From Bacillota bacterium (GTDB taxonomy: Bacteria > Bacillota > Clostridia > Peptostreptococcales > Acidaminobacteraceae), in NCBI GenBank assembly GCA_020161295.1, contig JAIUOA010000005.1, forward strand, positions 1-64,000: a stretch of DNA of 64,000 bases, given 5' to 3'. This document shows positions 34,221-42,709 of this stretch, piece after piece. Under the pieces are notes generated by a model. It was not told where the DNA came from, did no database searches, and saw only the letters and a program-made list of their open reading frames with translations. How positions within the stretch are numbered: the stretch's first letter is position 1; every line of letters begins with the position of its first letter. Both the position numbers and the translations under genes were made by a program.

Positions 34221-34637
34221 TTATAGTTCATCCGCTTCATTAATGATGATTTCACTGTCGTTAACATAGTGCATGTGCGCTCGCGCCATTTGGATCTCTT
34301 CTCGAATCTGAGCTTCCGTCAGGGGTTGTTCATCTGGGTAGAGCATCAGCGATAAGATCAGCGCCAGGTTACCTCCTGCAATCAGATGCATCTGATGCGT
34401 ATTCAAATAAGGATAAAAGAGCTGTGTCGTGCTGCCCTGACTGATGTCGGTAAACACCAGCACCTGGTCTGAGGTTTCAAGGCCATAAAAGAACTGCTTT
34501 AACGCTGCGCTAATACCCTCTAAATCGTTTTCTACACTATAAGCACTTAGCGATGGACGTGGACCTAAAATCCACTCGATCGTGTGTTTTAAGCCTTCTG
34601 CCATTTTTCCGTGCGTTGCCAATACGACGTATCTCAT
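34221..34637 (-). CDS. PTS mannose-type EIIA
   Basis: A 138-residue mannose-family EIIA. The active His9 lies in VLATHGKMAEG and the FTDISQGSTTQ segment is also typical. The start chosen is the ATG six nt after GGAGG; a longer reading upstream has no site. It is the first gene of the run EIIA-EIIB-PRD-EI. A TATAAT box is at 34663-34668 on the minus strand. The lack of membrane components and presence of the regulator suggest phosphorelay rather than transport, though these could be encoded elsewhere. Confidence 0.9.
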   Translation of the reverse strand: MRYVVLATHGKMAEGLKHTIEWILGPRPSLSAYSVENDLEGISAALKQFFYGLETSDQVLVFTDISQGSTTQLFYPYLNTHQMHLIAGGNLALILSLMLYPDEQPLTEAQIREEIQMARAHMHYVNDSEIIINEADEL

Positions 34638-34734
34638 AACCCGCCTCCGTGTATGCATGTTTATTATACTATACACTAAATATTTAACTAAACATACGTT
34701 TTTAATGTATCATTAAGGTCATTTGCTTTAATTT

Positions 34735-34787
34735 TTCAAACAAAATAGCGTGTTAGCCATTCATCAAAATGAAGTGCCATCACGCTA
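34735..34787 (-). terminator. Terminator after the lipoprotein gene
   Basis: Arms TAGCGTG (34746-34752) and CACGCTA (34781-34787) enclose an inner TTCAT/ATGAA stem. On the minus strand the stem is followed by TTTTGTTTG. It begins 22 nt past the lipoprotein stop, ending that monocistronic transcript. Confidence 0.7.
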
Positions 34788-34808
34788 TAATAAAACTTAA
34801 CACATGCC

Positions 34809-35603
34809 TTAGCTTTCAGGTGTGTAAATTGCTTCCTCTATTTTGCCTTCTTTGTTGAAGATATAAAATTGATCGTTTTTGCCAAACGTAAAATCGTCAT
34901 CTGGCGGGTTATTGATGATGCTTTTTGGAGGTTCAGACGCCTTTTCAACTGCCATGGAAAAGTTCTTAGCATCAAACATGATGTAGTAGGTTTTAGCCGT
35001 ATTCACACTATAATACTGTGTGGCATACAACTGATCATCCAACCGGATATATTCGATAACTGACATGAGCTGATCGTCTTGGTAGTTTTCATAGTGTAAA
35101 GCATCCTTTTTCTCATCATAAGTCCCTTCGGATTTATAAAGGGTGTCAGAGTTGCTTCCCTTATATGAGAGTGTGAAGTCGTCGCCGCTCTTATCATACT
35201 TGAAATCGATATTACCTAAAATCGCAGCTGCCTCTGGTGACTGGATAAAGTTGATCGAGACGAGTTCCAGATCTAGCATGGCTGGTCCCATAAGTTCCAT
35301 AATCATCATGAGGTTCTTTTCGTCTGCTGAAATTAAATCAGAGGTATTCGTAAATATCGGACTTTTAATGCTGATAAATCGGTTGACTGAATCGACGACA
35401 GGGATTCCGGTCATTTCAGATTCAACCACGTCTCCCAGCGTTGGCGCCTCAGTTTCTTCAGTTTCCACTTCCGTCTCGCCCACGGTACTCGTTTCCGTTT
35501 GATTCGACACTTCTTCGTTACTGTCATCGGAAGAGCTGCCGCACCCCACTAGAACCACCATTAAAGCAAGAAGCAATACACCCATTTTCATATGATTTCT
35601 CAA
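34809..35603 (-). CDS. Predicted lipoprotein of unknown function
   Basis: A signal sequence with a lipobox LVGC near residue 20 is followed by an acidic, Ser/Thr/Glu-rich linker of about 35 residues and a C-terminal domain of about 200 residues without a recognised family. The mature protein would be lipid-anchored outside the membrane. The start is uncertain: GTG at 35612, TTG at 35603 (best spaced from GTGAGG) or ATG at 35591 all give a signal peptide. The TTG is used here. It is followed by its own terminator and is divergent from the nitroreductase gene at 35733. Confidence 0.75.
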   Translation of the reverse strand: MRNHMKMGVLLLALMVVLVGCGSSSDDSNEEVSNQTETSTVGETEVETEETEAPTLGDVVESEMTGIPVVDSVNRFISIKSPIFTNTSDLISADEKNLMMIMELMGPAMLDLELVSINFIQSPEAAAILGNIDFKYDKSGDDFTLSYKGSNSDTLYKSEGTYDEKKDALHYENYQDDQLMSVIEYIRLDDQLYATQYYSVNTAKTYYIMFDAKNFSMAVEKASEPPKSIINNPPDDDFTFGKNDQFYIFNKEGKIEEAIYTPES

Positions 35604-35722
35604 GTAAAACACCTCACTTTCAACCCATTTGTACCCTAATTGTTAATAATAAATCAAAATACTTTATGTGCATTGAAGTGAAAAGCCGTTTATGGTATTC
35701 TGTTCACTAGAATATGGAGGAC

Positions 35723-35738
35723 GAATGAATGAATGAAT
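35723..35738 (+). repeat. Four tandem GAAT copies over the nitroreductase start codon
   Basis: GAAT is repeated four times and provides four overlapping ATG codons at 35725, 35729, 35733 and 35737. Only the ATG at 35733 opens the long frame; those at 35725 and 35729 read Met-Asn-Glu-stop. The GGAGG ribosome site at 35716-35720 is best spaced (8 nt) from the ATG at 35729. Confidence 0.8.
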
Positions 35739-36494
35739 GAACAATTTGCGATTCAAAAACGCGTATCTAGACGTAAATACGATGATCAATGCTTAAGTGC
35801 TGCGCATCAATCTTTAATAAAACAAAAGATTACCACCTATAACCACGAGTCTGGTTTAACTATACAGCTGATAGAGGATGGTAGCATCGCATTTAATGGC
35901 CTCGCTAAAAGCTATGGCATGTTTAAGGGCGTTCGGTCATTAATCATTTTAAAAGGCGCAACATCCGATGTTCATCTGCTAGAAAAGACTGGCTATTACG
36001 GTGAACTTCTCGTATTATATGCCACCACACTCGGGCTTGGTACATGCTGGGTAGCCGGTACTTTTGATCGAAAAAATCCGATTTTCAAATGTGATGCCGA
36101 CGAGCAAATCACTTGTGTCATCACCATAGGGACCACTCCTGATACCCTCTCCAAGGGGGAATCCTTTATCAGAGGGCTATCCCATCGAAAATCAAAGCCT
36201 GCTGAAGCGTTTTACACGGTCATCGATAAAAATATCACGTTACCGAAGTGGTTTCATGAAGGCATCGAAGCAGTGATGTTAGCGCCGTCTGCTGTCAATA
36301 GCCAACCCGTACACTTTTCTGTGACGCGCTCAGATGATGAAAGCGCATTACAGGTTCAGGCTTCTGTACACGGAAAAAGAACCACCGACAAAATCGATTT
36401 GGGCATCGCAAAATGCCATTTCGAAATCGCTGCCGGCGGCTCATTTACCCTAGGAAATCCAGGGACATTTTATAAAGAACACACTGATAATTAA
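35733..36494 (+). CDS. Nitroreductase-fold protein, TM1586 type
   Basis: A 253-residue flavin-dependent oxidoreductase-like protein. It lacks the classical N-terminal nitroreductase RRSxRxF form but has RVSRRKYDD, the GYYGELLVLYATTLGLGTCWVAG helix typical of the fold, and a second half with MLAPSAVNSQPVHF, the flavin-binding core of TM1586-like proteins. FMN binding is likely; substrate unknown. The start is set by the frame, inside a GAAT repeat, 12 nt from GGAGG. Its stop overlaps that of the convergent EFR1 gene by 4 bp. Confidence 0.8.
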   Translation: MNEQFAIQKRVSRRKYDDQCLSAAHQSLIKQKITTYNHESGLTIQLIEDGSIAFNGLAKSYGMFKGVRSLIILKGATSDVHLLEKTGYYGELLVLYATTLGLGTCWVAGTFDRKNPIFKCDADEQITCVITIGTTPDTLSKGESFIRGLSHRKSKPAEAFYTVIDKNITLPKWFHEGIEAVMLAPSAVNSQPVHFSVTRSDDESALQVQASVHGKRTTDKIDLGIAKCHFEIAAGGSFTLGNPGTFYKEHTDN

Positions 36495-37294
36495 ACTCTA
36501 AACATTTCCTCCACCTTAATGTCAGGGTGGTGATAACGTCCCTTTTGGGACGTTTTTTTTCCGTATTGAATCGCTTTCACAGGACAGTAATTGATACACG
36601 CTAAGCACTGAACGCAGCCTTTGTTCCAAAAGGGTTTGCCCTCGTTCATGACGATGGTTCCTGAATTACAGACTTTATAGCATATCTCGCAGCCGATACA
36701 GGTTTCCTGGACCCAAAAAGGACTTGCGTCGAGCGCATACTTGTTAAAAAACTTTCCGATCACATCTGTTCTTAGATGAGGGAAACGCCCTTTTTCCACG
36801 TCGAACGTATTGCTCACTCGATTTTCGATTTTAGTTGATACCACTTCCAAGCGCTGTTCTACCCTTAGCAGCATTTCGCTTTGGACCTCAGGTGGTTCAA
36901 CATCGCCCATGATCATGTAGTTGGATGGCATCACCACGGTAAATCCACTATTAAGTGTGCCCAAATTCCCATTTGAAAAACGTATTTTACCGATTATTTG
37001 CTCCAGCTGTGTCATGGCGTTGCCGATATTGGCACCGCATGTGATCACTGCTGTCACATAGTTAGAATGATAATCGTTAAAGACGACCTTTTTGATAAAC
37101 TCCGTCACCATTTTAGGCAACGCCCATGAATAAATCGGAAAAACCCAAATAATGGGTTCCGCTGTTTTCAGCTCATAGACAAAGTTTTCGCGTTTCATCG
37201 CATCTGCGATGGAAACAAGCGGTTGATTTAACTTTTCGGAAAGCTTTTTTGCCACATACAGAGTGTTTCCTGTTCCAGAAAAATAAAATATCAT
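36491..37294 (-). CDS. EFR1-family protein: flavodoxin-like domain with two [4Fe-4S] clusters
   Basis: The N-terminus reads IFYFSGTGNTLYVAKKL, the FMN phosphate-binding loop of flavodoxins. The C-terminus has a tandem ferredoxin pattern: C-IG-C-EI-C-YKV-C near 217-227 and C-VQ-C-LA-C-INY-C near 248-258, fitting two [4Fe-4S] clusters. This EFR1 arrangement is common in anaerobic Firmicutes and likely carries electrons in the cytoplasm. Length (267) is standard. It converges on the nitroreductase gene, so it could serve as its electron donor, although nothing in the sequence proves this. Confidence 0.9.
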   Translation of the reverse strand: MIFYFSGTGNTLYVAKKLSEKLNQPLVSIADAMKRENFVYELKTAEPIIWVFPIYSWALPKMVTEFIKKVVFNDYHSNYVTAVITCGANIGNAMTQLEQIIGKIRFSNGNLGTLNSGFTVVMPSNYMIMGDVEPPEVQSEMLLRVEQRLEVVSTKIENRVSNTFDVEKGRFPHLRTDVIGKFFNKYALDASPFWVQETCIGCEICYKVCNSGTIVMNEGKPFWNKGCVQCLACINYCPVKAIQYGKKTSQKGRYHHPDIKVEEMFRV

Positions 37295-37411
37295 TTAAAC
37301 CTCCTTCAAGTTAAAGTCTAGCTTATGTCTACCGATATTATTTATATAATCAAATTCATTATAACTTATTTTCTCATAAATGTTATCTTGTTTTTTCTTT
37401 AGGAGTTCATT

Positions 37412-38524
37412 ATGCGATTCAAACCATTAGATTCACTCATCAGTGATGACATTCTCGCCGAAAATATCGTAAACATCAACAGTCAGACGCTGCTTAAAAA
37501 GAACACAAAGCTAACCGCTAAGCTGGCTGAGCGTATAAAGGGCCTCGGCTTCAACTCGGTCTACGTCAAAACGCCTGAAGAGGACGCCTTGATTGAGGAA
37601 GAAGTAAAGGACATCATTAATCCAGAAATCCGACGCAAGGCGATTTATGATATAAAAGAATGCGTAGACATCTTTAAAGACGGGCTGTCCAAGCAAAAGC
37701 AACAGCTCATGTATGGCGATGCTGGTCAAGCGCTGATCAAGACGATAGATAGCGTAGCAGAAAGCTTGATCGACGAACTTCTGAATTCGGACGATTTGAA
37801 GATTTCCATCATGGACATCAAGACTGAAACGCATTATATGTATGAGCATGCCATCAATACAGCAGTTTTGGCCATTATGCTCAGTGTGAAATCAGGCCTT
37901 AGCTCTAAGGATATGAAAAATGTCGCCATCGCTTCGTTACTGGCGAACGTCGGTTATACACAAATATCGCCCGAAATCTATGATCATGAGAATCCGTTAA
38001 CGCGCGAACAACAGGAAATCATCAATACACACCCTAAGGTCGGCTATGACATCCTGGCCAACAACACAAATCTCAATGCCCATATTAAAAGCATCGTCAT
38101 CCAGCACCATGAACGCATTAACGGCAGTGGTTATCCATTTGGACTTAAAAGCGCCGAAATCCATCCGCTGACGAAAATCGTCATGCTCGCTGATGTCTAC
38201 GATGCCATGACCTCAGACCGGAAACACCGTAAGGCGTTTGCCCATAATGAGGTGCTGGAGTACATCATGGGAAATGCGGGCACACTTTTCGATTTCGATC
38301 TCGCCAACACGTTCTCACGTTGTATTATCCCCTATCCTGCAGGTTCCTATGTAAAGCTTTCAAATGGCATTAAAGCCATCGTCATCAGAAACAATCCCTC
38401 GCATCCCTTAAGACCGGTTCTAAGAGCCTTCTCTATCCATGGTTTACTGGACAATTCACCCGAGGGATACATCGATCTGATGGAAAAGCATAATCTCACC
38501 ATCGAATGTATCCTCTACGAGTAA
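37412..38524 (+). CDS. HD-GYP-family protein with a degenerate HD motif
   Basis: HD-GYP domains degrade cyclic di-GMP with a two- or three-metal centre. Here several positions survive: His146, His207, HHE at 232-234, GSGYPFGL with GYP at 240-242, and Asp261 in ADVYDAM. The HD pair itself, usually LLHDIGK, reads LLANVGY at 176-182, so a key metal-binding His and Asp are absent. An N-terminal domain of about 130 residues is common in clostridial members. It therefore may be a c-di-GMP binding or scaffold protein rather than an enzyme. ATG follows AGGAG. Confidence 0.85.
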   Translation: MRFKPLDSLISDDILAENIVNINSQTLLKKNTKLTAKLAERIKGLGFNSVYVKTPEEDALIEEEVKDIINPEIRRKAIYDIKECVDIFKDGLSKQKQQLMYGDAGQALIKTIDSVAESLIDELLNSDDLKISIMDIKTETHYMYEHAINTAVLAIMLSVKSGLSSKDMKNVAIASLLANVGYTQISPEIYDHENPLTREQQEIINTHPKVGYDILANNTNLNAHIKSIVIQHHERINGSGYPFGLKSAEIHPLTKIVMLADVYDAMTSDRKHRKAFAHNEVLEYIMGNAGTLFDFDLANTFSRCIIPYPAGSYVKLSNGIKAIVIRNNPSHPLRPVLRAFSIHGLLDNSPEGYIDLMEKHNLTIECILYE

Positions 38525-38549
38525 ACCTCCTATTTATTTTCCGACGATT

Positions 38550-39866
38550 TTATTTACCGACGATGGAAACCTCACGGAACTTCACCATCGGCGAATATCC
38601 CATCAAATAAAAGATCCCTCTCATGGGCTCTTTTTTTGTGCCCAGCGCTTCAACCTCATTAAAGAGCTCATAGATGTTGCCTGCAATCATAGCACCCTTT
38701 ACTTTCCCTACCAGCTCGCCATTTTCGATCAAGAAGCCTGATGAAATATTCATGGAAAACTCACCTTGATTAATATTCCCAGTGTGTGCTCCCATAACGC
38801 CAGTGATGTAAAGTCCACGCTTAATGCCACGGATCAGTGCCTCGTCATCCGTCATTGGCCCTTCCACGATAAGATTCGTTTCAAATACCGTCGGCGCATC
38901 TTCGATTTCCTTAGAAAAGAGTGCGCGCTTAATGGCATTACCTGTAGGCTTCATGCCGAGCTTTTTAGCATGCCCCACACTGAGCAGATAGTTTTTTAGG
39001 ACGCCATTTTCATAAACCATCGTATTCTGTGCAGGTGTGCCTTCGTCGTCAAATGCGCAGGTATTCAGTCCCAGTGGCAATCTTCCATCATCCCTGATGG
39101 TCAGCAGCTCTGAAAACACCTTTTGTCCTAGTTTATCCGTAACAGGTGAAATGCCTTTCGTGACGTTAGCACCGCTGACGCCGCCAACCACGCGAAGCAT
39201 AAGCGCCCCCATGACAGATCCTGAGAAAACCACAGGGAGGCGTTCATTCCCTAAAGTGACCTCGTGGTCATCCAGTTGATGCTCACGAAACATGCCTAAG
39301 AGATCCTCATCGGTGATCACTGGAAAATCAGCGCCTGAAAAGCTGCGAGACGCATTATAGAAGCCCTTTTCATTTAGGGTATAAATGCCGACTTCGACGT
39401 TTGAATAGTCATAGCTCGCATCCAGTCCTTCACTGTTGACCATAGAAACCGTTTTAAATGTGCGGCTCACTTCAACACCGAACGCCACCTCTTTCGCCAG
39501 CGTTTTAAAGCGCTCAACTAGGTCAAATGCAGAAGCGACGAGGGTTTCTGTCGTCATCTCTTTCACGATTTCGGAATAGCTTTCTACTTCTGAAATCGGC
39601 GTGTTTGGAAACGGCTCCGCTTCTGACTTCTGATGTGTCAATGAAATCAATGCGCGTGACACTAACGTGTCGTCATTCCGATCGGTTGCTATGGCCGCTC
39701 CCAGTTTACCATCCTTAACAATTCTCAGCGAAATTTCCGTTTTCTTTTCTGATTCAATGCCTTGCACTTCTCCTAACAATATCGAAATCGAAGTACTTTG
39801 TACCTTTCTTTCATAGATTTCTGCGCTGTCACTTACCTTTAGGGCTTTTTCCAATAACGTCTTCAT
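38550..39866 (-). CDS. tldE: TldE/PmbA-family protease subunit
   Basis: TldE (PmbA) partners the metalloprotease TldD in a heterodimer that cleaves small peptides, including leader-processed ribosomal peptides. Family marks are the KDGKLGAAIATDRND segment, YDYSNVEVGIYTLNEKG and the C-terminal NISSGFLIENGELVGKVKGAMIAGN. It lacks the HExxxH that TldD carries, as expected. Its start codon directly abuts the tldD stop. No obvious small precursor-peptide gene was seen nearby. Confidence 0.92.
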   Translation of the reverse strand: MKTLLEKALKVSDSAEIYERKVQSTSISILLGEVQGIESEKKTEISLRIVKDGKLGAAIATDRNDDTLVSRALISLTHQKSEAEPFPNTPISEVESYSEIVKEMTTETLVASAFDLVERFKTLAKEVAFGVEVSRTFKTVSMVNSEGLDASYDYSNVEVGIYTLNEKGFYNASRSFSGADFPVITDEDLLGMFREHQLDDHEVTLGNERLPVVFSGSVMGALMLRVVGGVSGANVTKGISPVTDKLGQKVFSELLTIRDDGRLPLGLNTCAFDDEGTPAQNTMVYENGVLKNYLLSVGHAKKLGMKPTGNAIKRALFSKEIEDAPTVFETNLIVEGPMTDDEALIRGIKRGLYITGVMGAHTGNINQGEFSMNISSGFLIENGELVGKVKGAMIAGNIYELFNEVEALGTKKEPMRGIFYLMGYSPMVKFREVSIVGK

Positions 39867-41219
39867 CTATTTACCCCCGATTCCCATGTTCTTGATTTTT
39901 ATAGGTGCAGAGCCTTTGCCCGATTTAATAAGGATTTGTCCGCCCTTACCACAACCGCCAGACTTCGAGAAATTCACTTCATCGCCGATCATCTCGATAT
40001 TTTTCAACGTCGTAAACAAATGCCCCGTAAGTGCTAAATCCCTCACAAGCCCTTTCAGCTCCCCGCCTTCAATCTTGTATGCGCCTTGCACCGCAAAAGT
40101 AAAGGTTTCCCCACTGGTCTGTCCGCCTGCAGAACCAAACAAGTAGAGTCCGTTATCAATCGATTTGATCATCTCATCCAATGTTTGTCTGCCTTTATCG
40201 ATGTAGATGTTACCCATACGTACAATCGGTGTAAAACCATAGTTCTTCGCTCTGGCATGCCCTGTCGGTGTCTCGTTTAAGAAGTAGGCACTCTCAAGTG
40301 AATGTAGTCTCCCTGCAAGTTTACCCGACTTAATCAAATGGGTTTTCTTCGCTCTTGTTCCCTCGTGGTCGTATGTGTAGCTTCCAGGATAACCTGAAAG
40401 TGTCGGATCATCGATAACGTTAAAATCCTCTGTGGCAAATAGCTCACCCAATGTCATGGTTTTAGAAAGGGAAGCGTTTCCAACGAGGTTATCCGCTTCA
40501 CTTAAATGCCCAAAGGCTTCGTGGATAAACAAACCGCTCACATCACTATCGAGCACGACATCATAGTTTCCGCCTTTAACTGGCTCTGCATCCAAAAGTG
40601 CAACCGTTTGACGTGCTTTTTCCAGCACGACTTCATCCTGATCAAGAAGGTCGCTGTATTCTTCCCCTCCACCGAACGATAAACGCGTAATTTGTGTAAG
40701 CTCGCCTCGTTTTGAGGTGATTCTAAAATTGATGCCCACGATGAGTTCTTCCTGTCGTACATCAGTGCCTCTATTGTTCAGAATTAAGGTATCTGTGAAT
40801 TGCTCGTAATATTCAGTTTCGAGATTTGCGATTTCAGGGGTATCCATAAAAAGATCGATATAATGCTGAACCAAGGCCTTTTTATCTTCTATAGAAACCG
40901 TTCTCGGATCTGTTTTCGGACGAGCTACCACATGGTCGCTGTTGACTTCCACATGTTGATACTGCTTTTTTCCAAGAATCAGGTCGCTGGCAAATTTCGC
41001 TTCTTTCACAGCATGGTGGACATCGTTCACATCGGTAAAGCAGTACGTGCCATAAGCACCCCCTGACAACACCCTGACATTTCCACCATTCTTTTTCACC
41101 ACAGCCACAGTATCGATTTCCCGCTTTGTGCCTTTAATGGTGGTTAGCGCATATTCTTGGTACCTGAGATCAGAAAACCCATCAGCAGGCAGCGCTGATT
41201 TCAAAAGCTCTTTTTTCAT
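39867..41219 (-). CDS. tldD: TldD metalloprotease subunit
   Basis: Catalytic subunit of the TldD/TldE protease. The zinc motif HEAFGH is at 233-238, following SDVSGLFI, and the conserved EGTRAKKTHLI and GRLHS regions follow. Length (450) fits. It starts with ATG near 41219 and directly precedes tldE, an arrangement common in bacteria. The Trk genes end 47 nt upstream, so it might be read from them. The substrate in this organism is unknown. Confidence 0.94.
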   Translation of the reverse strand: MKKELLKSALPADGFSDLRYQEYALTTIKGTKREIDTVAVVKKNGGNVRVLSGGAYGTYCFTDVNDVHHAVKEAKFASDLILGKKQYQHVEVNSDHVVARPKTDPRTVSIEDKKALVQHYIDLFMDTPEIANLETEYYEQFTDTLILNNRGTDVRQEELIVGINFRITSKRGELTQITRLSFGGGEEYSDLLDQDEVVLEKARQTVALLDAEPVKGGNYDVVLDSDVSGLFIHEAFGHLSEADNLVGNASLSKTMTLGELFATEDFNVIDDPTLSGYPGSYTYDHEGTRAKKTHLIKSGKLAGRLHSLESAYFLNETPTGHARAKNYGFTPIVRMGNIYIDKGRQTLDEMIKSIDNGLYLFGSAGGQTSGETFTFAVQGAYKIEGGELKGLVRDLALTGHLFTTLKNIEMIGDEVNFSKSGGCGKGGQILIKSGKGSAPIKIKNMGIGGK

Positions 41220-41266
41220 TTAGTCCTCCCGAAAATTATTTCGTGCCCCTTAATTGTCTGTTTTTA

Positions 41267-42709
41267 TTATACTTTTTTCCAGTAGCTAGGTGTCATGACG
41301 ATGAAGAATGTGAAGAGCTCAAGACGGCCGAATAGCATCATGAAAGAAAGAAGCCACTTCGTCGCATCTGAAAATAAACTGTAATTTTTCGTAGGACCAA
41401 CAAAATCTAGACCTGGTCCGATGTTTCCCAGTGTCGCTGCCACAGCACTTGCAGCACTTACCAGTCCAACATTTTCCAGTGAAACGAGTAGCGTTCCTCC
41501 GACGAATAAAAGCATGTAAAGGAAAAAGAATCCAGTGACGCCAGAAATTACGTCGGTGTTCAACATTTTTCCGTTGATTTGAACCGGTATCGTCGCTCTA
41601 GGATGTAGTATTTTAAGCACTTCTCTTTTCACCAGTTTAAACAGGATAATCAGACGTATAACTTTAATTGAACCGCCAGTAGATCCCGCGCTTGCCCCGA
41701 CAAACATGAGCAGGAATAATATTCCCTTACTAAAATCTGGCCATAAATCAAAATCCGTGGTGGCATATCCAGTTGTGGTAATAATCGAAGAAACCTGGAA
41801 AAATGCCTGATTTAATGTGGCAGGAATCGATTCATATCGACCGAGGATATTGAAAAAGACCAGCAGTGTCGCTGCGATAACGATTCCGATATAAACCTTA
41901 AACTCGATGTTTGAAAAAATGGTTTTGACCCTTCCACGGTACAGTTCATAATACAACGAAAAGTTGACGCCTGAAGCCACCATGAAAAAGCCGATCACGA
42001 AATAAAAATAGTGGTTTTGATAATGGCCAATACTGGCATTATAGTTTGAAAAACCACCCGTTCCGACAGTTCCAAACGTATTGACAAGCGCATCATAAAA
42101 GCTCATGCCACCTACCATTAAAAGCGTAACCTGAATAACGGTTATTCCCAGATAAACCGTATAGAGGATTCGCGCCGTATCCTTCATTTTAGGAACCAGC
42201 TTATCTGCCACAGGACCAGGGGTCTCCGCTTTAAAAATCTGAAAGGCACCGACCCCGATCGTCGGCATGATGGCTAAGGTAAGTACGAGTATTCCCATTC
42301 CACCCGTCCAGTGTAAGAACGAACGCCAAAACATCAGCCCTCTAGGCAAACTCTCGATATCCGTGAGGACTGATGCGCCTGTGGTCGTAAGTCCCGACAC
42401 GGTTTCAAAAAAGGCATCAGTAAATGATGGTAATGCCCCCGTAAACATAAATGGTAGCGCACCAAACGCTGAGACCACGAACCACCCAAATGTCACGATG
42501 GATATGGCCTCCTTATGCTTCATGTCCTTATTTTTCACTTTAAACTTCGAAAGCGGATATCCAACGATGAGCATGATCATAATCGTATTCACAAAAGCAT
42601 AGATATCACTACTTTTGTAATAGAAGGCGACGGCTAATGCCGTCACCATGGAAAAAGCTTCAAATACGATTAAATTACCGATGACCCTCAATACCATTCC
42701 GTAATTCAT
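41267..42709 (-). CDS. trkH: TrkH-family potassium uptake permease
   Basis: Membrane subunit of the Trk/Ktr potassium transporter. Around ten hydrophobic segments are visible, with the selectivity-filter-like stretches GLTTTGASV (near 109-117), GTVGTGGFSNYN (near 218-229), ITTTGYATTDF (near 310-320) and ATLGNIGPGLDFVG near the C-terminus. The ATG lies seven nt after AGAGGT and overlaps the trkA end by 35 nt. Its cytoplasmic gating partner TrkA is encoded just upstream but appears frameshifted, which could affect function. Confidence 0.93.
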   Translation of the reverse strand: MNYGMVLRVIGNLIVFEAFSMVTALAVAFYYKSSDIYAFVNTIMIMLIVGYPLSKFKVKNKDMKHKEAISIVTFGWFVVSAFGALPFMFTGALPSFTDAFFETVSGLTTTGASVLTDIESLPRGLMFWRSFLHWTGGMGILVLTLAIMPTIGVGAFQIFKAETPGPVADKLVPKMKDTARILYTVYLGITVIQVTLLMVGGMSFYDALVNTFGTVGTGGFSNYNASIGHYQNHYFYFVIGFFMVASGVNFSLYYELYRGRVKTIFSNIEFKVYIGIVIAATLLVFFNILGRYESIPATLNQAFFQVSSIITTTGYATTDFDLWPDFSKGILFLLMFVGASAGSTGGSIKVIRLIILFKLVKREVLKILHPRATIPVQINGKMLNTDVISGVTGFFFLYMLLFVGGTLLVSLENVGLVSAASAVAATLGNIGPGLDFVGPTKNYSLFSDATKWLLSFMMLFGRLELFTFFIVMTPSYWKKV

